Under the pieces are notes generated by a model, which saw only the letters and a program-made list of their open reading frames with translations, was not told where the DNA came from and did no database searches. DNA of 15,830 nucleotides from JAPLLS01 sp041309145 (GTDB lineage Bacteria > Omnitrophota > Gorgyraeia > Gygaellales > Profunditerraquicolaceae): assembly GCA_041309145.1 (NCBI GenBank), contig JBFZAG010000149.1, positions 1 to 15,830 of the forward strand, read 5' to 3'. The position numbers and the translations under genes are program-made. This document shows, piece by piece, positions 1 through 8,100 of the stretch. Each line of letters starts with the position of its first letter. Positions within the stretch are counted from its first letter, which is position 1.

Positions 1-3000
1 GGGCGTTCCCTTCAGCAGCTATCGCCGATTCAAGCAGTTCAGGCCAATATCGCTTTAGTTTTCTTACGTGAAAACTGGTCATTAGCATCAAGAGGCTGCC
101 GTATACCGGATTTATCTGAGCTCCCGCCGCCTTTCCCATTCTGATCAAATCATAGCCGAATACCTTCAGATCCTGCTCATTATCGATAAGGCCTTTTATT
201 CTGGTCAAGCCTTCCTCAAACAAAGGCGTGACAATATCTCCCGCCTGGCGCGCCAACTCAAGCAGCGCCGGTTCATACAGATCGAACTGCTCTCTGGTAA
301 ATGTGTTTGCCAGGGACAATTTAAGGGTGGCGATAATCTGTAACGGTCCCAGGCCTTCTTGCTTCCATGTGTCCACTTTCCCGGATAATCTCTGGGCGTC
401 TTCAACGGCAACAGGCTTTTTGTTAAGAGGACCAATAACCGAGGATATCCCGGGTGAATCCACCCCCGCGCTTTGCAATGCCTTTGCCAAACCGATAAGC
501 CGCTTTGCCGATATAAGGTATTCCTCAGTCGGAATAGGATATGTATAGCTGTAACTGCCATTCAGTCCATAATGCTTAGCCTGGGAAGCGAATGCTTCCC
601 GTAAAACCTCTTCAGCTTTTGCGCGCACCTGAGCTTCCGGGTCATCCAGGAGAACCATCAGAAAACCCAGGGAGTCATCCTTTATTTCACTGATCAGCGG
701 CACATAATAACACGCCTGGGCGCGCACCAGGGGATCAAGATGGCGCAGGAATTCCAGGAAAGGCTTTTTCAGGAAAGGCGCCGGCCGCGATTCGGTATCT
801 GCTTCATTCCTGGACATGGCATACAGGGTCCAGAACATTTTTTTGCGCACGACTTCCGGATTATTGCGGTCCAGGGCTTCGGCAATAACCGCCTCAGCCG
901 CCCCCTCGCCCAGCCCAGCCAGCCCCTTCGATGCACTGTAGGCAACGAGGTCATGCTCGTCTTTTTTAAGACCGGAAATCACTAAATCCACCAGGGTCTT
1001 AATTACCCGCGGATCACCTTTGCCGAATTCAGCCAGGACGAGAATGGTCAGGTCACGCCAGGAGTAAACCTCGTTCTCGTCCCCGGCAATAGGAAGCAGG
1101 TCTTCTATAGCCTTGGCCCTATCTATAGAAGCTATGCCGCGCGCGATATGGTAAAGTTTCGAATATGAGTTTCCTTCTTTAATGACACTGCGCATCAACT
1201 CTAATGCAGGCGCGCCCATCTTTCTCAAGGCCTCCAGTTCGGCCTCCCGGAGGTCTCCGCTTGCGGCTGGAAAATCATCGAGGATGCTTTTTGCTGCCCG
1301 CAGGCTCTTGATCTCCGCCAGTTTTTTAACAGCTTTGATCGCGTCCGCATCGTAATCGCCTACCGTAAACTGACTGTGGCGGGTTTGCTTGAATTGCCGT
1401 TCATACCAGGCGAACTTCGCCCGGTCCCGCAGGGTCTCTTTCTTGAAACCGAACTGTTCTCCGGCGTTCTCGTCTTCCGGCTGCAGCTCGCCGCCGTCAC
1501 GCAATCCCTCCCCTTGTTCATCGATCCGCTTCGACAGTACTTCGCGATTATAGCTTTGTAATTCCCACAGGAAGCTTATTTCAATGGCATCAGCCCACTT
1601 TTCATACGGCTCGGGTTGAGCGAGGATAGCGTCCATCTCCCCGGCCTTTTTCCCGATATACTCCTTGAATTTTCCGGCCCTGGCGGGATCAAGCAGTTCA
1701 AGGGATTCCTGGACCAGGCTGGCGATCTTGAGCCAGTTCTTTTGTTTAAAAAATTCCACGTAGCGGTCTCCCGGGATGCCTTGCTTACACAACTCATCTA
1801 TCTGTCCTGCGGAAAAGTCCCGCCGTTTTTCGAATACCAGGTACACGGCGCCGTCTTCAGACGTGGCTGTTTTGCGCACCAGCTCGAATCCCGCTGCCGT
1901 TGCCAGGTCAAAAAACGGAACATACCTCCTGTTCGGATCTTCCCTGGCCTCCTTGAAGCCTGCCAGGAACCAATCGCTGTACCAGCGTTGTTCGCCTCTT
2001 TTAAACACCACCGCATCCAAATCTACGGCATTGATGTCCGATATCTGCATGACCAGCCTGCCGTTGTCAACAAGCAGGCGGTTAGCGGATTCCAGGAGCG
2101 AAAGCGGATTGAGGTACCGGTGCGTTGAGGCGATAACGATGTTGTCGAATGTCCCGAACATTTCCCCCAATCTCTGCCGCTCTATATCAAAATCGCCCGG
2201 CAGGAAAATAAGGCGGCTGACCGCGGCGGCAATTGCCTGAGAGGAATACGGGCGAGCGCTGGTAAGGTATTCCATGCCCGGGTCGATGAAATGCCGGTAC
2301 GGCTCAAGCATCTGAAATTTAAAGAAGTATTCAGAGCCTTTCTTGATCAAAGGCTTTTCGTCGTAGATTTTAACTCCGGTCTCCAGCTGAGCTACCCGTG
2401 CTCTCTTCTGCCGCGCCTTAGCGACCTGTTTAGTAGAAAGGTCCAGGCCGACAGTGCGATGGCCTTCCAGCGCCAGGAGCAGATCAAGGTCACCGGCGCC
2501 GCTGCCGATATCCAGCACGCTTCCTTTGCGCAATAAGGGAACTATTCCGTTGATGTCGAACAGGGGAAATTCCACGGCCATGGTGTACTCGATGTCGCCT
2601 CGGCCATAACCTTTCCAGGCGGACTTTTCAATGACCTCGGGAATCCCCCAGGAGGAGTCTTCTTGCGCTTCAGGGGCCACCGGCGTTGAGACTTTTTTCT
2701 CTTCCGCGGGCGGTATCTGTCCCTCCGCGGGCATTCGTTGCCTGAATATCCCCTTCAACCGCTCAACGATCCCGCCGTCAGCCTGCGCGCCGCCGTCTTT
2801 TTTCTGTTCAATAGCGCTGACAATAAGATTAATATGATCCCTTTCCCTGGCATTAAGAAGACTCTCGAACCTTGCGATATTGGCATCATCCAACTGGCAA
2901 AGGGAAATAAAACGGCTCGACGATATGGCGTTAGAGGTATTCTTCGCGAGATTTTCGATAAAACGCAGGATCTTTTCATCGTGTGTCCCCACAATATCTT

Positions 3001-4720
3001 TCTCACGCGGAACAGGAGCGGCAAATACGGCATAAGAAATGTCCAGTTTGGACAGTTTAGAATTGCGCACCTCAATACGGCGTCTCTTTTCGCCCAAAAC
3101 CCAGTGAGTATCGACATACATGATAGGCTTTGACTGTGCCATCTCTTCCAGCTTTGTGAACACGCGCTCCGCAGTCGAAACGTGCGCTTCTTTATATAAA
3201 TAAACGTTCTCTGTCAGGCTTAATGTGTTGATCTTCAGGGGTTTATCCGGAAAAACTTTCTTCCAGGCGGCCCCGATGAGTTTATAGGTGACCAGAGCGC
3301 TCCCCCCAGACATCACCACCGCATCAAAACCTCTTTTCTCGATCTCTTTGACCATCTCGATCGCGACTTCGGCAAGCCGGGGAGCAGCCTCTTCTATAGA
3401 TATATCGCTGATCTCTTGACCTTCATTTGACAGCGCATCGCCGGCTGTCTTGCCCACAGCCTGGCCTTCACCGCCGTCAAACTTTGCCTCATTGCCGTCA
3501 CGCGCGGAAGAAACAGGGGCGCCAGGAGAGGAAACCTTGACTGAAGGATGATCCTCGGGCCGTGACGCCCCCATTCCTGTGTTTTCTATATTGTATTGAT
3601 TACCCGGGCCGATCTTCACTTCAACGGCCAGGGTGTTTTGAGGAAAGATCTTTATGGCAGGATCGCCCACTACGGCGGTCATATGACCAGCGGATATCAA
3701 TCCCGCGGCCTCAAACTTGATCCCGCCGCTGAAATATTGCCTTATTGTAGGACCATACGGGGTCTGGGCGTTTTCCCGGATATTGTATTCTCCGTTTTGA
3801 AATGATTTGCGATACGACTGGTAATAATCGTCTTTTGACCAGGGAGTTTTAGAGGTAAGCCCGCTTAAGTCTTTACTGTCAACTTGCGACATGTGACTTG
3901 TGACATGTGACTTGCTTTTAAACCACTGGGCCAGGATCAGCGAGTAATATACCTGGCGCAGGCCGGCGTAGCGCTGGGAAATATTCACATCCCTGGTCAG
4001 TTTCGGCAGGACCAACTCCCGGATAAGCTGGGAGGAATATTCGTTAAGGATCTTGAGCCGTTCATCAGCGAAGGCGGTTTTGGAAGAGGTTTTCAGGTAA
4101 TCCGCTTCCAGCATGACTTTCAGGGTGGCTTTGTAGATGTAGGCGTTATTTTCGGTTTGCCGAAGGATTATTTCGTTGGGCACGATCCACGGGCGGGTCA
4201 GGGTAGGGATGCTGATATTTTCAGAGCCGAACAATTCCTCGGCTTTCTGATAAAGCTTATTCCAGTATTGCCGGCCTTCCGCGCTGTTAGGCGAAGTGTA
4301 TTTGGCGGTATCTTTTTTGAGCTGGACGTCAGCCTCGAGCATTATCCTGCCCATATCGGTTTTGGCCAGATGGTCATCGATAATATTATCAAGGGAATCC
4401 GGCCGGAGATTTACCCAGAAACTTTCATTGGGCAGGCTCAAGCCTACAAAAAAATATTGGAGCAGGCTGTGGGTCGAAGCTTTCAGATCCTGGGGGTCAG
4501 GGTTTTTTAGATCGCCTTTATCCAGGAGGATGCGGAAGTTATTCTCCCCTGCTTCCAGAGAGACCGAGCGCAAATGGATCGGCCGGAATTTATCAGCTGC
4601 CATAAAGCCGGTTATCGCGGAAGGCAAAACCAATGGCCCCACGACCTGGCTGAATCCGGCCTGCTCGAAGAGAAGGCAGAATATGATGATTAAAGTAATG
4701 ATCCGTTTGATCATGGTCAT
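1..4720 (-). CDS. Giant modular exported protein: lineage-specific head, PRTase-like domain, SAM methyltransferase, HEAT repeats (3' end outside window)
   Basis: I translated the minus strand from ATG 4720 and found no stop to base 1 (1,573 codons plus one base), so the C-terminus lies outside the window. The N-terminus (MTMIKR, a hydrophobic stretch, then LLFEQAGFSQ) looks like a signal peptide without a lipobox. Residues about 30-332 form a head that closely matches the head of the 5185-8244 gene, including NESFWVNLRPD and SIPTLTRPWIVP. A DGG linker follows near 412. Residues about 430-640 contain FDAVVMSGGSALVTYK and PIMYVDTHWVLGEKRRR, loosely like a phosphoribosyltransferase; this is tentative. 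A second linker (KKDGGAQADGG) lies near 640. Residues about 690-965 are a Rossmann methyltransferase with motif I VLDIGSGAGD near 735. A third linker (RDGGE) lies near 1075, and HEAT-like helical repeats run from about 1124 to 1368. ATG 4714 is an alternative start; neither start has a clear Shine-Dalgarno sequence. The real substrate is unknown. Confidence 0.85.
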   Translation of the reverse strand, partial: MTMIKRIITLIIIFCLLFEQAGFSQVVGPLVLPSAITGFMAADKFRPIHLRSVSLEAGENNFRILLDKGDLKNPDPQDLKASTHSLLQYFFVGLSLPNESFWVNLRPDSLDNIIDDHLAKTDMGRIMLEADVQLKKDTAKYTSPNSAEGRQYWNKLYQKAEELFGSENISIPTLTRPWIVPNEIILRQTENNAYIYKATLKVMLEADYLKTSSKTAFADERLKILNEYSSQLIRELVLPKLTRDVNISQRYAGLRQVYYSLILAQWFKSKSHVTSHMSQVDSKDLSGLTSKTPWSKDDYYQSYRKSFQNGEYNIRENAQTPYGPTIRQYFSGGIKFEAAGLISAGHMTAVVGDPAIKIFPQNTLAVEVKIGPGNQYNIENTGMGASRPEDHPSVKVSSPGAPVSSARDGNEAKFDGGEGQAVGKTAGDALSNEGQEISDISIEEAAPRLAEVAIEMVKEIEKRGFDAVVMSGGSALVTYKLIGAAWKKVFPDKPLKINTLSLTENVYLYKEAHVSTAERVFTKLEEMAQSKPIMYVDTHWVLGEKRRRIEVRNSKLSKLDISYAVFAAPVPREKDIVGTHDEKILRFIENLAKNTSNAISSSRFISLCQLDDANIARFESLLNARERDHINLIVSAIEQKKDGGAQADGGIVERLKGIFRQRMPAEGQIPPAEEKKVSTPVAPEAQEDSSWGIPEVIEKSAWKGYGRGDIEYTMAVEFPLFDINGIVPLLRKGSVLDIGSGAGDLDLLLALEGHRTVGLDLSTKQVAKARQKRARVAQLETGVKIYDEKPLIKKGSEYFFKFQMLEPYRHFIDPGMEYLTSARPYSSQAIAAAVSRLIFLPGDFDIERQRLGEMFGTFDNIVIASTHRYLNPLSLLESANRLLVDNGRLVMQISDINAVDLDAVVFKRGEQRWYSDWFLAGFKEAREDPNRRYVPFFDLATAAGFELVRKTATSEDGAVYLVFEKRRDFSAGQIDELCKQGIPGDRYVEFFKQKNWLKIASLVQESLELLDPARAGKFKEYIGKKAGEMDAILAQPEPYEKWADAIEISFLWELQSYNREVLSKRIDEQGEGLRDGGELQPEDENAGEQFGFKKETLRDRAKFAWYERQFKQTRHSQFTVGDYDADAIKAVKKLAEIKSLRAAKSILDDFPAASGDLREAELEALRKMGAPALELMRSVIKEGNSYSKLYHIARGIASIDRAKAIEDLLPIAGDENEVYSWRDLTILVLAEFGKGDPRVIKTLVDLVISGLKKDEHDLVAYSASKGLAGLGEGAAEAVIAEALDRNNPEVVRKKMFWTLYAMSRNEADTESRPAPFLKKPFLEFLRHLDPLVRAQACYYVPLISEIKDDSLGFLMVLLDDPEAQVRAKAEEVLREAFASQAKHYGLNGSYSYTYPIPTEEYLISAKRLIGLAKALQSAGVDSPGISSVIGPLNKKPVAVEDAQRLSGKVDTWKQEGLGPLQIIATLKLSLANTFTREQFDLYEPALLELARQAGDIVTPLFEEGLTRIKGLIDNEQDLKVFGYDLIRMGKAAGAQINPVYGSLLMLMTSFHVRKLKRYWPELLESAIAAEGNA
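3888..3915. repeat. 14-bp tandem repeat inside the coding region
   Basis: Two adjacent 14-base units, GACATGTGACTTG followed by T or C, lie in frame inside the head module of the gene at 1-4720. They encode the odd peptide SHVTSHMSQV. In the paralogue at 5185-8244 the equivalent site is a loop with unrelated sequence (EKHQGRQGEY), so this looks like an insertion or expansion in a tolerant surface loop. The unit contains the palindrome ACATGT. I recall similar short repeats in genomes of uncultured bacteria but cannot verify that here. Confidence 0.8.
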
Positions 4721-4752
4721 ATTGTTTGTTAAAGTTCTTAATTAGGGAAAAT

Positions 4753-4800
4753 AAAAAAGCCACGTCGACTCAATGAGTTACCCATCGAGCTCCGTGGCAA
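4753..4800 (-). terminator. Terminator-like leader hairpin upstream of the gene at 4720
   Basis: Read on the minus strand, TTGCCACGGA begins a structure in which GCCACG (4798-4793) pairs with CGTGGC (4764-4759). An inner stem of CTCGATG with CATTGAG (one G-U pair) is nested within it, and six T follow (4758-4753). The T-run ends about 32 bases before the start codon. A terminator-like structure placed between a promoter and its own gene suggests attenuation or another leader RNA role. The same element precedes the paralogous gene at 8244. It could also end read-through from upstream or stabilise the mRNA 5' end. Confidence 0.65.
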
Positions 4801-4845
4801 TTTGAACTATTTTAGCAGTTAGAAAATCACCCTTCAGTCTTAAAA

Positions 4846-4874
4846 AGTATAGCCTATAAAAGGGCAAATTTCAA
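4846..4874 (-). promoter_or_regulatory. Sigma70-type promoter for the gene at 4720
   Basis: On the minus strand, -35 TTGAAA (4874-4869) and -10 TATACT (4851-4846) are separated by exactly 17 bases. The predicted start near 4839 gives a leader of about 120 bases that contains the hairpin at 4800-4753. The same -35 hexamer and the same spacing occur ahead of the paralogue at 8244, which raises confidence in both. Confidence 0.65.
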
Positions 4875-4919
4875 GTCAACGCGGGTTGTTGTTTATGCTC
4901 CCTTGCTCCTAAAATAAAG

Positions 4920-5030
4920 TCATTTGCCGCCGCCGGTGGGCAGGATGGTCAGAGTTTCCCGCTCGTCGAGGATGGTTTCAACCTGCCGGGGCCGGAACTG
5001 GGTGCAGGTGTTCTTGTGGCATGGGATGTG
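4920..5030 (-). pseudogene. Remnant of a RecQ-like DNA helicase
   Basis: The minus strand of this non-coding stretch reads TQFRPRQVETIL, then a short segment, then LTILPTGGGK followed directly by a TGA stop at 4922-4920. FRPxQ with a Walker A of the form PTGGGK about 20 residues later is the start of the helicase core in RecQ-family SF2 enzymes. There the lysine is normally followed by serine and several hundred more residues, which are absent here. The frame stays open to the right into the palindromic element at 5069, and no start codon is convincing. I call it a decayed fragment. Another SF2 helicase subfamily is possible. Confidence 0.6.
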
Positions 5031-5068
5031 CCTCTTTCTAGTTCTGAGCGACCTTGTCCAGGACAAAA

Positions 5069-5172
5069 AATAATGGGGACGCTTCTATTTATTTAACCGA
5101 ATCCAACCTACGAGGTTGTACAAAGTACAACCTCGTAGGTTGTTTAGGTTAAATAGAAGCGTCCCCATTATT
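5069..5172. repeat. Palindromic REP/MITE-like element, copy A
   Basis: The element is bounded by a perfect 22-bp terminal inverted repeat (5069-5090 against 5151-5172) that includes GGGGACGCTTCTATTT. At its centre is a perfect 18-bp inverted repeat (5104-5121 against 5125-5142) with a 3-base loop. A related copy lies at 9798-9913 in the opposite orientation. The left arm carries an extra ATTT and ACCGAATCC that make the element asymmetric. It begins about 12 bases after the stop codon of the gene at 5185-8244 and may end its transcripts. I recall similar GGGGACGCTTCT termini near REP-associated Y1 transposases; no transposase is present in this window. Confidence 0.85.
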
Positions 5173-5184
5173 TGAATAAGAGTT

Positions 5185-8100
5185 TCAGGCGACGATCAGG
5201 GCTACGATCTCTTTTAGCTGGTCAGGAGTGGCTATAGCCCTTTCTTCTTCAAGTTTTAGCAGGTTAACCACGTAGGCAATGACTTCCTGCTTTAAACCCG
5301 CGGCTTCTTCCTGGGCCTGACAGCAGGAAACAAACTGCTTCATTTGCTCGTAAGGCAGTTGGGCGTTCTGCGCTGCGTGCTGGATATCTTTCCACTGATC
5401 ATCCAGCTCTTTAAGACTGACCTTAGGCATAACCGCCGAAGCTCCCGGAACAACACCAATTAAAGGAACATTAACCGGCATAGCCCGGAAATCGACACCG
5501 CCGGTATCGTCAGGGGCCTGGGTTGCGCCGCCGTCCTTACCCGCATTAGACTTTTTCCTGTCTGTCGCGTTCGTAATCTTTTTGTTCCAGGTTTCATACG
5601 GAAGAGTCCCTTCCTGGTTGGCGATTCCGACCAGCGCACTGTAACTATTGACCAGCCCCTCTGATCGCAGCTCCGGCAAAGCTTGCTTTAATCCATCGTA
5701 TCTTTCGAGTATCTCCGCTATTCGTTTATAGCGTTGTTTTCTCGCTGTCTGTTTGAGCAATTCTTTTGCCGGCCACTGTTCTCCGCTTTTTTCCTCCCAG
5801 GCCTGGCGCACCTTTTCTTTTGTCCGCACCATACTGCGAAGAGCGCTATAGTTGTTTACCAATCCCTTAGCGATAGCTTCATCCGCGGCATCTTTGATCT
5901 TATTGTGCTTTTTGATGATCTCGGCTATGGCCTCTATTTTTTCTTCCTCTTCTTGGTTTCTGGCATACTTTAGAGCCTGCAGATGCTCTTTTATCTCGGG
6001 ATGGTATTTGATCCGGGAATCCAAGGCTTGAGTAGTCAAGCCCAGGCTCTCCGCCGCTGCTGTCAAGGTGGGGTGGTTGTCTATCGCCTCGATGGTTTCC
6101 GCGATCACCTTATCACTGGGGCTGGGCGGCTTTTTTTCTATCTGCCCGGGCAATTCTTCTTCGGTCAGCTGTTCTCCGATCTTTTCCTCCCAGACCTTGC
6201 GCAGCTTTTCATTGGTCCGCACCAGGCTGCGCAGAGTGCTGAAGCTGTTTATCAAGCCCTTAGCCATCGCTTCGTCCGCGGCGTCACTAAGCTGATTGTT
6301 TTTTCTGATGATCTCGGCTATTGCCTCTATCCTTTCATTCTCTTTCCGGTCTCTTTCAGTTTTTAGCGCCTGCCAATGCTCATTTATCCGGGAATTGCGG
6401 TTTATCCGGTAATACAAACCCATTGTAGTCAAGCCCAGGCTGTCTGCCGCGGCTTTAAAGGTATCGTGGCTGTCCAGCGCCTCGATCGTTTCCCTGATCA
6501 CCTGATCCGCGGACTTGCGCGGGCCGGGTTTACGGTGGAGATTTTTTTCGGCTTCCGCTTTTTCCTCGGCTATCTCGGGTTGTAAAATCCCTTCGAGCCT
6601 TGATTCTACGCATTGCTTAAGACCGAATTCATAATCCATGACAAAATCGAGATCGATCAGCGCGATGAATTCATGATTGGCCTTCCTGATCAGCTCATAA
6701 TTCCCGGTGTGGTTTTCTTCAAGTGAATTGAGCAATTCATCAACGTCCTTTTCTCTGAGCCAGGACTGATGCAGGGCGATAGGCGCTCCATCAGGCGAAA
6801 ATCGTTTCACCAGTTCCGCTGATGCCAGAATATAGGCCTCGCTTTGCTTAAAGCCTTTCTGCATCCAGTACTTTATCCTTTCCGCAAGGTATTCCGCTTG
6901 CCTGTCAAGCTCCTCTTCCAGCAAAGATTCGATTTCTGCCTGGCTGTAATATTCCGATAACCCCTCTACCTGTTCCCGGAAAAGTCGCGGGTTGTCTTTT
7001 TGCGCTGCCCTCACCACATCCGCGGCCTCTTTATCCCCGTTTAATGCGGCCCTGATCTTCTCGTCTAGCTGCTCCCGGGTCAAACCTCCGCCCTGAAAAG
7101 GAAGCCGGACATTATTCTCAGGCAAAACCCGGACCAGGTCCGCGACCAGGCCGGAAGGCAGCTGTTCATCTGCTCCGGCTATCTCCGGATCCGGGCTGAG
7201 AACAATTTTTGTTCCCGGAGTTAAAACCAATTTCATCCCGCCGCTGAAATACTGCCGGATAGAAGGGCCATGGACTGTAAAGCGGTTCTCAGCCAGGTTA
7301 TATTCCCCTTTTTTAAAAGATCTCTTATAGGCGTTAAAATATTCCTTTTTATCCCAGCGCTTGGCCGAGACCAGGCCGTTAAGATCCAAGCTGTCGATCT
7401 TGCGGCAGTATTCGCCCTGCCGGCCTTGATGTTTCTCTTTGAACCATTGGGCCAGGACCAGGGAATAATACACCTGGCGCAAAGCGGCGTATTTCCGGGA
7501 AGAATTCACTTCCCGGGTAAGTTTAGGGAGAATAAGATCGCGGACTAATTGGAAAGAAAAATCATTCAGCTCTTTTAAACGCGGATCGCTGAAATTATAG
7601 GTCTTGCTGTCTTTGATGTGATCCTGTTCCAAACAGACCTTAAGGCTGGCTTTAAGAATATGGCAAGAGGAATTTGTTTCCCGGACAATGATCTCGCCGG
7701 GCACGATCCAGGGCCGGGTCAAGGTGGGAATGCTTATTTCCTGGCCGGCAAAGAGGGTTTCCGCCTTAGCATAAAGCTTGTCCCAATACTGCCTGCCCTC
7801 TTGGTTATTAGGGGAGGTAAAAACAGCCAGGTCTTTTTTCAATTGCAGGTCAGCGGCCAGCATTATCCGGCCGACATCGGTTTTCTCCAGGAAGGGGTCG
7901 ATGATCTGGTCCGGGGCATCCGGCCGCAGATTGACCCAGAATGATTCGTTGGGAAGAGCCAGGCCGATCCAAAAATACTGCATCAGCTGTTTGGCCTCTT
8001 GGCTGATCTGGCCGGGATTCATTTTTTCCAGGTCGCCCTGATCCAAAAATTTGATGAAATCCTGTTGGGAAGGATCAAAGCTCAAGCTGCGCAGTTGCGC

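Noticed and set aside
1576..3117. Separate short minus-strand open frames at 1576-1797, 1798-2016 and 2755-3117
   Set aside because: They are out of frame with the continuous 4720-to-1 reading frame, which carries the methyltransferase and linker motifs without interruption.
4296..4745. Plus-strand open frame of 149 codons
   Set aside because: It lies opposite the well-supported minus-strand head module; its translation has no recognisable motif. The same holds for the other plus-strand frames over 1-4700, 5700-8230 and 10190-15670.
5054..5066. Short palindrome TTGTCCAGGACAA followed by A-run
   Set aside because: The centre is one base, too tight for a terminator, and nothing links it to a regulator. 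It may be chance or part of the helicase remnant.
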